NCBI GenBank assembly: GCA_902651635.1
Contig: CACRSC010000005.1
Span: forward strand, 588,577 to 652,576
Direction: 5' to 3'
DNA from: Mastigamoeba balamuthi
Lineage: Eukaryota > Evosea > Mastigamoebida > Mastigamoebidae
Length of the DNA: 64,000 nt
Shown: piece by piece, positions 54,788 through 64,000 of the stretch
Numbering within the stretch: position 1 is the first letter of the stretch
Layout of the letters: the number at the start of each line of letters is the position of its first letter
The notes under the pieces: model-generated
What the model saw: only the letters and a program-made list of their open reading frames with translations
The model's database searches: none
What the model was told of the DNA's origin: nothing
Position numbers and translations under genes: made by a program

Positions 54788-54908
54788 CGCGCTGTGCCGA
54801 GGGCCGGGAGCGCAGCGGCGCCTGTGCATCTCGCGGGCTCCTCCGACCGCCCTCTTCCCCCCCTCTCCCCTCCCCCCGACAGCTGCTGTTGTAACAACTG
54901 TTCAGAAC

Positions 54909-55130
54909 TCACTTGTCCCAGTCGTCCTCGCCCTCGTTGCTGTCGCTGATGCTAGTGCTGCTGTTTCGGCGGGCGGACAGCTGCAGCCCAAAGCCTCCTG
55001 GGCCCCCGTTGCAGCACAGCTTCGGCATTCGGTTGTATCGCTGCTGCTGCCGCCGCGTCTGCTTGTGGGTACAGTAGCACGGAATCCGAACGGCCCCGAG
55101 CCCCTGTTGCTCCCGACCGAGTCGATACAT
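54909..55130 (-). CDS. Small basic hypothetical protein
   Basis: Open frame of 73 residues from ATG 55,130 (MYRLGREQQGLGAVRIPCYC). Gln/Arg-rich in the middle, then KLCCNGGPGGFG and an acidic end (SDSNEGEDDWDK). No domain recognised and no signal peptide. The stop overlaps a consensus splice donor (AA|GTGAGTT), so this could be an exon of a longer gene, although only ~120 bases separate it from the end of the convergent SMYD gene. Coding potential is uncertain. Confidence 0.35.
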   Translation of the reverse strand: MYRLGREQQGLGAVRIPCYCTHKQTRRQQQRYNRMPKLCCNGGPGGFGLQLSARRNSSTSISDSNEGEDDWDK

Positions 55131-55315
55131 CTTCAGCAATTAAACACGGAACGCTCTGCTGTTGCTGCTTTTGCAATTGCAAGCCGGTGGGATGCTGGGC
55201 CAAGCAGGTGAGGTCGCCGACGAGTGCACAGGTCTGCAGTGCTCTCGTTCGAGGCTGGGGTCGGTCCCTCGGGGAGTGCCGTTAGCCGGTGGGGCTGAAA
55301 CGGGGTGCTATTCGT

Positions 55316-55389
55316 CTGCCGCACCCCCGCACCTGCTGTGTTACCTCATCGGGCAAGGCCGATGCCGCAACGCCGCACCACACGTCACT
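55316..55389 (+). promoter_or_regulatory. Upstream motifs of copy D shared with copy C
   Basis: CTGCCGCACCCCCGCAC at 55,316-55,332, then CGATGCCGCAAC at 55,360-55,371 and CACACGTCACT up to 55,389, about 95-165 bases before the ATG at 55,483. Order and spacing agree with the region upstream of copy C, although the sequence in between differs, which argues for selection on these words. Confidence 0.55.
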
Positions 55390-55482
55390 GCCCCCGTTCT
55401 CAAAAAGGGCGGGCCGCACAGCCCACTCTGCACATCCGCATCCCCTGGCCAGGAGAGCAAGCTGGAAGCAAGTCGAACCGAG

Positions 55483-55833
55483 ATGAGGGCCCTCGTCGTC
55501 GCTGTCGTCCTGTGCGCGGGCCTCGCGGCCTCTGCGCAGATCCTGTGCACGTGCTACTGCTGCAGGGCGATGCCGCCGTGCAACCAGCCCCGCAACGCCG
55601 TCGGCAGGTTCCTGGCGACGCGCGAGGCCTGGTGCAACGTCACCACGTGCGTCGCCGGCTGGCCCGCGCTCTCGCACAGGTGCCTCGGCGTCGTCGCCTC
55701 GTCCACCAGGGGCTACGGCGGCAGGAGCAGCGGTCAGGGCACGCGTGGCACTGCAGACGCAGCAGCTGATGCCCGTGCAGAGAAGCAGTTGGCGTTCTTC
55801 GACGACGAGCACGGGCAGCAGCAGCTGGACTGA
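55483..55833 (+). CDS. Small secreted Cys-rich protein, CTCYCC family, copy D
   Basis: Encodes 116 residues from ATG 55,483. Signal peptide MRALVVAVVLCAGLAASA, then ILCTCYCC, MPPCNQPRNAVGRF, WCNVTTCVAGWP and HRC. The Cys pattern is identical to copy C up to VTTC. Unlike A, B and C, the C-terminus is hydrophilic and charged (KQLAFFDDEHGQQQLD), with no anchor-like stretch, so D is probably a freely secreted form. A Gly/Ser/Ala-rich segment joins core and tail. The ATG is chosen for the signal peptide; the open frame upstream lacks one. Confidence 0.75.
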   Translation: MRALVVAVVLCAGLAASAQILCTCYCCRAMPPCNQPRNAVGRFLATREAWCNVTTCVAGWPALSHRCLGVVASSTRGYGGRSSGQGTRGTADAAADARAEKQLAFFDDEHGQQQLD

Positions 55834-55839
55834 GAGGAG

Positions 55840-56275
55840 CAACGGTGGTGATCAGTCACAGTGCATAAGCAACTTCTGTTATCCTTTGCTCCCTGTTCTT
55901 TCTTGCTTGTTGTGTAGAGCCGAGTACTACTTGTTTGCGCACGAGAACGGACTGGACTAACGAGCGAAATTACGCACAGGCTTGTTTGTGTTCTTCATGG
56001 GGCTATGGGGCTATAAGATGAAGGGAAGCAAGCACAGAAGAACTCATATAAATGCGAAACGGGCATTAAGCACACATTTGGGTGAAAACAGACAAGTGGG
56101 CCAGGGCGGAACTCTGTGTTGCTGCATCGGGCTTGTGAGTGAAGAGCGGATGGAGGGTGTATGAGTGGCGGGCGATGTGCTCAGGGGGGGCTGCTGTGGG
56201 CACCCCCAGCACACAAAACAACAGTGATGGCATCCCGGGGCTCCTCCTGATCCTACCGCAGCGCACGGGCCTCGC
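55840..56275. other. Intergenic stretch between copy D and the convergent LIM gene
   Basis: No coding signal. Moderately AT-rich, with no repeat or RNA fold that I can support. Confidence 0.4.
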
Positions 56276-56279
56276 TGCC

Positions 56280-58064
56280 TTACAGAACAACGTTGAAGTC
56301 GGGCTTCTCGCCCGTGCCGCGCTGCACGCCCTGCGCCACGTCGACCTTCGGCGCGTCTGCAGAGCAAAAATTAAGATTAACTTAATAATCCGGCAAGTTT
56401 ATAAAAACCATCGCAAAACAACCCAATTCGGGGGCAGAACAGGCGGAGACACGGGACGCACTCAGGGCGGTCTGGGCCTTGAGATCGAGGACGGCGGCGG
56501 GCTTCTGGAGGTCGCCGTCGACGCGGACCTGCTCGTTGATCGTGTCGAGCTTGGGGGCGTGCAGGGCCGTCTCGGCCTTCATGTCCAGCACGGCAGACGG
56601 GTTCTGCATGTCGTCGCCACGCACCTGCTGGTTGATCGTGTCCAGCTTGGGGCCCTCTGCACGGCAATCGAGAAATTAAGGGCCCGCAGATCTCGAAAAC
56701 ACGGCGAGAGCCGCACCGCGGGCGCGCTGCATGGCGATCGTGTCGGCGGCCTGGAGGTTCTTCTGCATGTCATCGCCGCGGACCTGCTGGTTGACGGTCT
56801 CCAGCTTGGGGCCCTCTGCGCGTGGGATCGCGAATTTAAGCCCCGGATCGGAAAAATAGCCGGGAGGCCAATAAAAGCCGGGTTCGGTTCTGGGGCGAAA
56901 ATCGAACCGCGGGCGCGCTGCAGGGCGACCGTGTCGGCGGCCTGGAGGTTCTTCTGCATGTCGTCGCCGCGGACCTGCTGGTTGACGGTCTCCAGCTTGG
57001 GGCCCTCTGGCGCAGGGATCGCGAAAATGAGCTCCCGTGGATCTCGAAAAAGAAAGAGGCCCCGCACCGCGGGCGCGCTGCAGGGCGACCGTGTCCGTCG
57101 ACTGGAGGTTCTTCTGCATGTCGTCACCGCGGACCTGCTGGTTGACCGTCTCCAGCTTGGGGCCCTCTGCATCCCGACGACCCTCCGCGGTCAGGAGACC
57201 CGGAATAAACGCGCAGGAAAACCCGTGCAGAGAACCGCATCATAAAATGAAACTCAGCGGCCCCCCAACCGGCACCGCAAAAAAAAGAGGAGAGAGCAGA
57301 GACGGGGGGCGCACCGCGGGCGCGCTGCAGGGCGACAGTGTCGGCCGACTGGAGGTTCTTCTGCATGTCGTCGCCGCGGACCTGCTGGTTGACCGTCTCC
57401 AGCTTGGGGCCCTCTGCACCGGCACAGCACAGTCGAGGCCGTCAGCATAACCGCACCGCAGCCACACACACTCAGAGCCCCGCATCTCGCGCACGGCGCA
57501 GCCACGCGGCCCGCGCCCCGCGCACACACGCAGCCCCGGGTGTCTCCAGCAATCGGCCCTGCGGCCGCGTGCCGCGATCCCGCTCCGTTGGCCCGCACGG
57601 GCGCACGACACGACACGCGCAGCCCACAGGGACACACACGCACACACTACGCCAGTGCAGATCTGCTAATATAAAACGCACAGTAGCTCCCCTGCACAGG
57701 GGCGAGGTGGAGAGTGGGATGGAGGAGAGGGAGGGAGGTGTCGCACCGCGGGCGCGCTGGAGGGCGATGCTGTCGGTGACGGCGATGTTCTTGGGGGTGG
57801 GGTAGTGCGTCTTGCAGTAGATCTTGCCCGAGGCCTGGTGCGGCTGCACCGTCTGCAGGTTCAGCACCTGCTTGCACTCGGCGCCTGCACCAGGACCAGC
57901 AGGGGGGTGAGGGTGGTGCTGGTGGTGCTGGCAGTGGCTGTGGCTGTGGTCTGGCGGTGGGGCGTACACTTGAAGCAGGACTTGTGGTAGAGGTGGCCCA
58001 GGCACTGGTAGCCCTCGAGCGGGTAGCACGACTTGGTGCAGATGGGGCACTTGCTCGACGACAT
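56280..58064 (-). CDS. LIM-domain protein with amplified 35-residue repeats
   Basis: ATG at 58,064: MSSSKCPICTKSCYPLEGYQ, then HLYHKSCFKC, interrupted by an intron near 57,950-57,880 and continued as AECKQVLNLQTVQPHQASGK and YCKTHYP. This is one LIM domain with all zinc ligands. After PKNIAVTDSIALQRARG come four near-identical exons, each encoding EGPKLETVNQQVRGDDMQKN plus LQxxDTVALQRARG (at about 57,415-57,312, 57,170-57,066, 57,010-56,905 and 56,820-56,714). A degenerate set follows (EGPKLDTINQQVRGDDMQNP; LDMKAETALHAPKLDTINEQ; LDLKAQTALSA). The end is DAPKVDVAQGVQRGTGEKPD and a short hydrophobic tail. LIM domains bind partner proteins, often at actin or adhesion sites. The repeat resembles no family I know; it is predicted to be charged and extended. 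Confidence 0.75.
56714..57415 (-). repeat. Tandem exon amplification inside the LIM gene
   Basis: Four exons of ~104 bases are nearly identical in DNA. The introns between them vary in length (about 57-142 bases) and share only patches (GGGATCGCGAA, GATCTCGAAAA). All exon junctions fall at the same codon position, so any number of copies keeps the frame. Confidence 0.85.
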
Positions 58065-58289
58065 GGCTGCCTGGCGGGTGTGGAGAGTGGGGGCGGTGGG
58101 GCTCCTCTTTAACGGGCGGGCGGGTGTCCGGGCGGGTCTTTAGAGTGAAACAGCCGTTGCAAAAAAAACGGTCATACGGAATACCCTGATTCACCCTGTG
58201 ACGTAGACGAGAAAATATCTTTGCTGTGCTGCAATCCCAGCGGCGAAAAATCTATCGGCACAACGGCCCGCTGTCAACGGGGTCACTTC

Positions 58290-59509
58290 CTATTTGCGCT
58301 GCTTGTCCTTCTTGTCCTTGTCGGACTGCTGCGGCGGCGGGGAGACAGACGGCACTGCCTCGTCCCAGGGCCCGTTGATCTCCCTGCGGAGAACTTGTCA
58401 GCCTCCATGGGAGAGAAATGAAGCACACATTTTGTACTTCTGTATGTGGACCAGCCAGAGCGGGCACACGAGGCTCGTGAACACAATCTTGTGGGGGTGA
58501 AGTGTCAGCAGAATGTCGCATCAGCCGCCCCCCACCGAGCGCACCGCAGAGGCGAACACCAGGGCGCAGCGGACAGAGAGCGTCCACACGATGTAGAACG
58601 CGCAGGCCGCGGTGGCCAGTCCCACGACAGCCCTCTTGGCGTCGTGCGACCAGCCGCTGGCCCTGGCGCCCTTGAGGCCGCGGAGCCTGAGCAGCGGGGC
58701 CAGGGCGAAGAGCTCTATCGCGTACGACACAAAGGCGAACACGTGCGTGGCGCTGGGCAGGCGCGACGCCAGCAAGAGGCCCGCGAGCACCGCGGCGTTG
58801 AGCGCGACGGGGCTCTCGGGGGCCCCGGGCGCGTACTGGTGCGCGTACAGGTGCACCACCAGCGCAAAGGCGGAGCAGTACAGCGCCGTGTCGGTGCTCA
58901 GGGGCGACGCCAGCGTCCCCAGCGCTGGGCTGAGCCCGTAGATGGCCGCGAACACCACCGCCATGGGCGCTGCAGGGGAGGGGAAGGTGATACGACATCA
59001 GGATTCTCGAAACGGCCGCTTGCCGGAATTGCGTCACGGGGAGGGGATGACGCGACACCAGAATTCTCGAAACGGGGCTTTGCCGGAGTTACGTCACCTA
59101 CGGGCAGGGAGCTGAGCGAGCGGCGCGAGACGAGGAGGCCCACGGCGGCCAGCAGCACGTCGACGCCCACGAGCCACTCGGCGCTCAGCAGCCCGCTCTG
59201 CGCGTAGGCGAACACCGCGACAAAGGCCGCGGTGGCCGCCAGCTGCTGCGTCACCGCCGCGCTCTGCAGCACCACGCGCGCCAGGTCATACCGCTCAAAC
59301 GACGCTGGGGGGGCGCCACGCCACGTCAGCAGAGAGATTCTCCGGGTTATGAGATTGATTCCTCCTCCTCCTCCTCCAAGCGGGGAGGGCTGCGGGGGGA
59401 GCGAGTGCTGACCGTTGGTGACGAGCCCCGCGAGGAAGGCCGTGTCGTCAAAGTGGTTGTCGGGGAACGGCTGCCTCTCGTACAGGATCTTCCGCCATCG
59501 CGCCGCCAT
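58290..59509 (-). CDS. PIGC: PIG-C/Gpi2, subunit of the GPI-GlcNAc transferase
   Basis: Five exons. Exon 1 from ATG 59,509 (MAARWRKILYERQPFPDNHF, DDTAFLAGLVTN) matches the hallmark W-x-K-x-LYE-QPFPDN start of the family. Exon 2 reads RVVLQSAAVTQQLAATAAFV and GLLSAEWLVGVDV; exon 3 reads VVFAAIYGLSPALGTLASPL, STDTAL, ASRLPSATHVFAFVSYAIEL and FALAPLLR; exon 4 is a short membrane segment with CPLWLVHIQK; exon 5 begins EINGPWDEA, the conserved C-terminal motif, and ends in a Lys-rich tail. The protein is an ER membrane component of the complex that makes GlcNAc-PI, the first step of GPI anchors, in keeping with GPI-like surface proteins in this window. About 300 residues, the usual length, with about eight hydrophobic helices. 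Introns are 40-130 bases and in the same GTGAG/GTCAG style as elsewhere. Confidence 0.9.
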
Positions 59510-59623
59510 CGGGGGGCTGAGATTCTGCACCAGAATCGCGATACTAGATCCCCGGTGATATTTTCGCGATAATACAAACTATCTCGCCCTCCCCCCGTTG
59601 TAAAGCGCGCGCGCGGCACGGGA
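59510..59623. promoter_or_regulatory. Compact bidirectional promoter region
   Basis: Only 114 bases separate the divergent ATGs of PIG-C (59,509) and the P-loop protein (59,624). The interval contains CGGTGATATTTTCGCGAT and TAATACAAACTA; the first is a form of the GATATTTTC word also found upstream of other genes and in introns here. Confidence 0.5.
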
Positions 59624-62068
59624 ATGGAGGTCGACGACACATCAGCAGCGCCCGCCGTCGCCAGCGGCCAGACCTCGCCCTGCTGCACGACGCCCCTGAC
59701 CTACGTCTCGGACGACGCCGCCGCCCCGCTCTGGCGCCCCGCCCCCTCGCCCCCGGCCGCCGCCGTCGCCCATGACGTCATGAGCGACGTCACACGCGCC
59801 CTCGCCGCCGCCGTAGCCGCCGCCCACGCGCGCGCGGTCGTCCACGTCCACGGGCCCCCGGGCAGCGGCAAGCGCACGCTCGCCGTGACGTCATCGCCTG
59901 GCTGCGGCGGCGGTGACGTGGCGGTGGTGTCTGTGGCGGGGGAGGCGTACAGCGGGCTGTGGAGGGCAGCGGGGCGGCGGGAGCGGCGGGAGGCGGTGCA
60001 GCGGGCGCTGGAGGCGGTCAGCGCTGCGGCGGGCGGCGCGTGCGCGGCCGTCGTGCTCTGCGACTGCGAGGCCCTGGGCGCGCGTGCGCGGGCGGCGGCC
60101 GTGGAGTTCCTGGCGGGCGTCCTGCGGCGGCACCCGCGGGCGGCGCTGTACGTGCTGGGCACGCGCGCGTCGATGCCGGCCGCCGAGGAGGCCGCAGAGG
60201 CCGCGGGCGCCGCGTTTGTGTGCTGCAGCCCCGCGCCGCTGGGCCGCGCGGCCCTGCGCGAGACGGCGCTCGCGTGGCTGGACCTCCCCGCGGGGACCTA
60301 CGCGCGCGCGAGGGCCGCGCGGGCGCTGGCGTGCCTGCAGGGCGGCCCCGCGGCGCTGCCCGCGCTGTGGCTGCGCGCGCTGCACGACGTCGCCGGGGGC
60401 GCGGACCGCGCGGACTGCGACTGCGACCAGTACTTTGCCTACGCCACCGCGACGGCGCTCGAGCAGTACGCCGCCGCCATGCGCGCGCGCTGCGCCGAGC
60501 CCGAGCTCGTGGCCCTGCGCCTGCTCGTCGCGCTGCTCTGCCCCGACGCCCTCGGCGGCGGCGTCGTCGTCGGCCGCGCCCTCGTCCGCCGCCTCTACCC
60601 CGCGCCCCTCCGCCGCCTCGTGCCCCCGCCCGACGACGACGCCGCCGCCCCTGACGTCACCGACGCCGGCGACAACGCGCTCGACGACGCGGCCGAGTGG
60701 GGCGACGACGAGGGCGAGGCCCCGCTGGCGGCGCTGCCCGCGAGCGAGTGGACGGCGGCGGTGCTCGACGCGGCCTGCGATGCGGGCCTCGTGCGCCACA
60801 CGCTGGCCGTCCTCCGCGTCCGCGACGTCGCCGGCCCCTCGGCCAGCGGCCCCGGCGCCTCGAGCGCGCGCATGGAGACGTACTACGTCGCCCCGCAGTG
60901 CGCGCCGGCCGCCCAGGGCGTCCTGGCGGCGCTCGTCGGCCGCGCGCTGCCGTTTGTGCGCGACCTCTCGCGCGCCGCCGAGTGCTTCCGCGGCGTCCCG
61001 TGCCGCTGGGCCCGCGCGGGCCTCCTCGAGCTGCTCCGCGGCCCCGACTCCCCGCTCGTCGCCGCCGTCGCCGCCGCCCTCGGCTGCTGCTGCGCGTCGG
61101 CCGCTGCCGCCTCTGCGCCCTCGCGCGTGGCGCCCGCGCAGTGCGTGGCGCCCGGGGCCGACGACGACGACGACGACGGCGCGCTGTACGTCTGCGCGCA
61201 GGGCCTCGTCGCCGCGACGGGCGTCCACGCGTTCGCGCGGCTCGCGGGGCGCCGCGTCGCCTGGCGGTTCTCGGGCGAGCGCCTGGGCCCCGCAGAGGCC
61301 CGCGGCATCGCGCAGCTGATGGCCCAGGCGTCGGGGATGACGTGCGTCTACGTGGCGATGGACGGCTGGGCCCCCGACGGGCAGCCCGCGGCCGCCGCTG
61401 TCGCTGTCGAGCAGGCCGACGCGGCCACCTGGGTCGTCGACGCGCGGCTCGTCTTCGCCGGCGACGACGCGGCGCCGTCGCCGTACCACGTCATGGCGGC
61501 GCAGGACCCGCTGGCGGCCGCGCGGCTGCTGGCGACGTCGCCGCTGCTGCGCTCGCACAAGCGCCGCTCGTCGCTTGGTCTTGGCGGGGGCTCCGCGGGG
61601 GAGCCGCTTGGTGGAGGCGCCGAGGGCCCGTGGGGCGCCAAGCGGGCGCGTGCGCCGACGCCGCCGCCGCTGCGGGTGCCGCCGTCGGGCGTGCAGACGA
61701 CGCGGGCCGTGCGGCTGTGGGTCGTCGACGGCAGCAGCGCGGGCAGCGCGGGGCCCGTCTTCCTGGGCCGCGTGCGCTACGCAGAGGAGGACACGCTGGG
61801 GACCGTCTGCCTGCGGGCGCTGCTCAACTGCGCGCGCTCGGGCAGCGCAGCGTGCTTTGCGCGGGTCCGCGAGCGCAACTGGGCCGCGTGCGAGGTCACG
61901 CAGGTCGACCTCTACCAGCGGGCTGCGTTCCTGCTGGCCGGCGGCTACGACCTGGCCATCACGGAGCCCGTCGCCAACTCGGCCGCGTGCACGTTCGTCG
62001 CCGGGGGCGGCGGCTGGGCCGAGTGCGAGGTGCAGGGCTGCAGCAGCACGGCTGCGGACTACCCGTAA
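59624..62068 (+). CDS. Large intronless P-loop (AAA+/STAND-like) protein
   Basis: Encodes 814 residues in a single open frame, unusual among the intron-rich neighbours. A Walker A motif GPPGSGKRT lies near residue 80, and ACAAVVLCDCEAL is a plausible Walker B strand with Asp. LYVLGTRAS may be sensor 1. A helical lid-like part follows, then a segment with ASEWTAAVLDAACDAGLVRH that could be a winged helix, an acidic loop (PDDDAAAPDVTD) and a C-terminal half of unknown fold (TCVYVAMDGWAPDG; RAVRLWVVDGSS; GTVCLRALLNCA; CEVTQVDLYQRAAFLL). The layout (P-loop, lid, winged helix) is like Orc/Cdc6 or STAND ATPases, but no diagnostic motif settles it. Ala/Arg/Asp-rich composition reflects the very high GC at third positions. 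The start at 59,624 is the first ATG after the shared promoter. Confidence 0.6.
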   Translation: MEVDDTSAAPAVASGQTSPCCTTPLTYVSDDAAAPLWRPAPSPPAAAVAHDVMSDVTRALAAAVAAAHARAVVHVHGPPGSGKRTLAVTSSPGCGGGDVAVVSVAGEAYSGLWRAAGRRERREAVQRALEAVSAAAGGACAAVVLCDCEALGARARAAAVEFLAGVLRRHPRAALYVLGTRASMPAAEEAAEAAGAAFVCCSPAPLGRAALRETALAWLDLPAGTYARARAARALACLQGGPAALPALWLRALHDVAGGADRADCDCDQYFAYATATALEQYAAAMRARCAEPELVALRLLVALLCPDALGGGVVVGRALVRRLYPAPLRRLVPPPDDDAAAPDVTDAGDNALDDAAEWGDDEGEAPLAALPASEWTAAVLDAACDAGLVRHTLAVLRVRDVAGPSASGPGASSARMETYYVAPQCAPAAQGVLAALVGRALPFVRDLSRAAECFRGVPCRWARAGLLELLRGPDSPLVAAVAAALGCCCASAAAASAPSRVAPAQCVAPGADDDDDDGALYVCAQGLVAATGVHAFARLAGRRVAWRFSGERLGPAEARGIAQLMAQASGMTCVYVAMDGWAPDGQPAAAAVAVEQADAATWVVDARLVFAGDDAAPSPYHVMAAQDPLAAARLLATSPLLRSHKRRSSLGLGGGSAGEPLGGGAEGPWGAKRARAPTPPPLRVPPSGVQTTRAVRLWVVDGSSAGSAGPVFLGRVRYAEEDTLGTVCLRALLNCARSGSAACFARVRERNWAACEVTQVDLYQRAAFLLAGGYDLAITEPVANSAACTFVAGGGGWAECEVQGCSSTAADYP

Positions 62069-62464
62069 GGGGGTGTTTTCTAGATTTTTTATGGGCGGGG
62101 ATCTCAGGGCAGATCTCCCATCGGCGGCACAGACACACCGTTTAGAACACGAAGCAATGATGACGTACGTGTTGATTCCGGATATTTTCTCCTGCGATGA
62201 CGCCGAGTCCGAAATTCCACACGTGCCCTTCCGTATGGCGCACCACTTGCAAAGCCCATGCAGGAAAACCGGTCTACCTCCTTCCACCGCCCCTCCCACC
62301 CTCCCCACCCTCCCACTGGCGGAGGTCTGTGCCGCGGAGATATGAGTGGCGGTTAGGATATTTCCTGGCATATTCTCAAGATCGCCGCGACGTCACATTT
62401 CCCTTGTCACTCAACAAACCAACAGACACACACGGGACACACGGGACACACACGGCCCCCCCGG
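62069..62464. other. Intergenic region before the GPCR gene
   Basis: Two GATATTTT/C-type words (about 62,180 and 62,358) and a CA-rich leader (ACACACACGGGACACACGGGAC, near 62,426-62,450) just before the ATG. No gene. Confidence 0.4.
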
Positions 62465-64000
62465 ATGGACACCGCGGGCGCCTCGGGCTACAGCGGCACC
62501 GGGCCGGCGCCGGGCGGCGACGAGGTGGCGCCGATGGTGAACAGGGCCGTGGCAGCGGGCGTCTCGGGCGTCTCGCTGCTGGGCTGCCTCGTCGTCCTCG
62601 TCCTCGCCATCGCCACCGGCCGCGCCCGCTTCCTCAGCTGGCGCTGCATCTGCTACTCTGCCCTCGGCGAGGCCTTCTGTGCGGCCCTTAGACTCGCCCC
62701 CCGCGCCCCTCTGTGCCCGCAGCTGACACGCCGCCCCTCGAAAAGTCACATCAACGCTGGTAAAGAATCTCGCAATCCCGGATTCCGGAATATCTTCTCC
62801 CCCGCGATTCCCCGGAGATACCGGAATCTGAACCGCGCGCCCCCGCAAATCGCGGCCAGCTCGCCTGCTTCTTCGCGTGGGACAGCATCGCCGACAGCGA
62901 CGCGCTGTGCAACGCGGCGGGGTTCCTGCACACGGTCTCGACGCTGCAGACGAACCTCTGGGTGCTCTTCATGAGCGCCGTGCTGCTGCAGCTCGTGCGG
63001 CCCTCGGGCGGCCCCAAGCGCCTCCCGGGCTTCCGCGCCGAGCTCGCGTGGGGCACGGCCACGCTGGCGCTGAGCTGCCTGTTCGCGGCGTACCCCGTGG
63101 CGCACCTGGGGGGCGCAGACTACCTGCGGGTGCGGGCGGGCTGGTGCCACGTGGCCCCGCGGCCGCGCTGGGGGCGCCTGGTGCCCTACGGCGTCACGTG
63201 GGTCGTCATCGCCCTCACCGCTGCCCTCTACGCCTGCGCCTGGACGCACGTGCGCCGCCTCCGCAGGAGCGGGGCCTCGCGCTCGCCCGCCACCTACTCG
63301 GACGAGCGAAGGCGCAGGTACTCGCTCTGATGTTGTGTTGCGCGCTGCGTGTTGTGTGCTGTCCTTATGTTTTGTGCGCTGATTGTTGAGGGTTGTGTGC
63401 TGTGTGCTGTGTCACATGTTATGTTCGTCAAGTGTTGAGTGTTGAGTGTTGAGTGTTGTGTTGTGTTGTGTTGTGTGTTGTGTGTTGTGTGTTTTGTTGA
63501 CTGTTGTGTTGCGGTGTGTTGTGTGTTGTGTGTTGTGTGTTGTGTTTTGTGCGTTGTGTGTTAGGTGCTGTGTGTTTGGTGTTTGGTGTGTGGTGTGCGT
63601 GCGTTGCCTGTGCACTGACTGCACGGCCTCCAGGCAGAGACACCTCTGTGTTTGCTGAAGGCGTTTAGTATCTTTCGCACGGAGAGAGTGAGGCCTGTGC
63701 CTCTGATCTCTGCTTTGGTGTGTTGTAATGCCACCGAGAGCACTTCGCCACTACTCTGCCCCGGCGTTGATTGTGGTGTCCTGGCATTCCACCCTCTCGA
63801 GGTCAAAGAAGGCAACTGACACCACTCCTCTATCTCCCCCGCAGGAGGGCGCGGCGTGTGTGGGGCCTGCTGCAGCAGGTGTGGGCGTACCCGCTGATCC
63901 TGGCGATCGTGTGGGTGCCCAGCACCATCGCCCGGGCCGTGGACGCCGTGCGCGGCTACGACGGCCACTGGACGAGCCTCGTGGCCTCGGCCACGGTGCC
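62465..64000 (+). CDS. cAMP-receptor-like G-protein-coupled receptor (partial, runs off the window)
   Basis: ATG at 62,465 (MDTAGASGYSGTGPAPGGDE). Helix 1 (VSGVSLLGCLVVLVLAIATG) and part of helix 2 (ICYSALGEAFC) lie in exon 1. One or two introns with borders I could not fix lead to ACFFAWDSIADSDALCNAAG, then FLHTVSTLQTNLWVLFMSAV, helix 4, helix 5 (VPYGVTWVVIALTAALYACA) and a Ser/Arg-rich loop. A 527-bp intron (63,318-63,844, in phase) precedes VWAYPLILAIVWVPSTIARA, helix 6 of the CRL type. The C-x-AAGFLH segment with helix 3 and the YPLxxxxxWVPxTIxR phrase resemble Dictyostelium cAR/CRL receptors and plant or fungal relatives. The ligand is unknown. Helix 7 and the tail are outside the window. 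Confidence 0.7.
63424..63600. repeat. GTGTT/GTTGA-type microsatellite inside a GPCR intron
   Basis: About 180 bases of short GTGTT, GTTGAGT and GTTGTGT words within the 527-bp intron. The open frames it creates on both strands are artefacts of the repeat. Confidence 0.85.

Noticed and set aside
59891-62371. Minus-strand open frame of over 800 codons opposite the P-loop gene
   Set aside because: Antisense shadow of a very GC-rich gene; the translation is Arg/Ala/Gly-rich with no domain, and the plus strand carries Walker motifs.
63412-63658. Frames reading NTQHTTHN-type or VLCCVVCC-type repeats
   Set aside because: Products of the GTGTT microsatellite inside a GPCR intron whose splice sites keep the phase.

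Overview
This looks like one scaffold piece from a GC-rich protist nuclear genome, most probably an amoebozoan. Genes are broken by short spliceosomal introns, many with GTGCG-type donors. The toolkit fits that group: a Rac-type GEF with calponin-homology and villin-headpiece ends, a SPIN90/Ldb17 Arp2/3 regulator, CAMK-type kinases, a cAMP-receptor-like GPCR, a LIM protein, Bre1, a SET-MYND enzyme and PIG-C. The species is not identifiable from sequence alone.

Layout. 1-2.6 kb: two tandem copies of a small secreted Cys-rich gene sharing the motif CTCYCC. 2.9-4.5 kb: SPIN90-like gene (minus). 4.8-10.8 kb: three tandem C2-like plus protein kinase genes (plus). 11.1-14.8 kb: CH-IQ-DH-PH-coiled coil-villin headpiece GEF (minus). 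15.3 kb: tRNA-Ser(AGA). 16.1-17.2 kb: secreted beta-trefoil-like protein. About 17.5-25.5 kb: an AT-richer island with a large zinc-ribbon/multi-pass membrane protein, a small C2H2 ORF, decayed GTAGCGG-type repeats, a 260-bp palindrome and an unrecognised spliced gene lying between repeat arrays. 25.7-28.2 kb: formyltransferase and ADP-ribosylhydrolase. 28.4-48.4 kb: an expanding array of one four-exon gene family (named here the LGPC family), with plus-strand complete copies and minus-strand copies that are mostly reduced to the last exon. 48.6-55.8 kb: two more CTCYCC genes around Bre1 and a SET-MYND gene. 56.3-59.5 kb: LIM protein with amplified exons, then PIG-C. 59.6-62.1 kb: intronless P-loop protein. 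62.5 kb to the end: GPCR running off the window.

The genes do not form a single pathway. Themes are cortical actin and Rho signalling (SPIN90, GEF, LIM protein), surface or secreted proteins (CTCYCC family, trefoil protein, PIG-C for GPI anchors, GPCR) and chromatin marking (Bre1, SMYD). The least explained content is the LGPC gene array and the CTCYCC family, both lineage-type expansions for which I recognise no named family.

Three single-N positions (3734, 31187, 36096) each join near-identical flanking copies. They look like scaffold joins of overlapping contigs, so the apparent duplications there, above all the 1.87-kb one at 29.3-33.1 kb, should not be taken as biology without checking.
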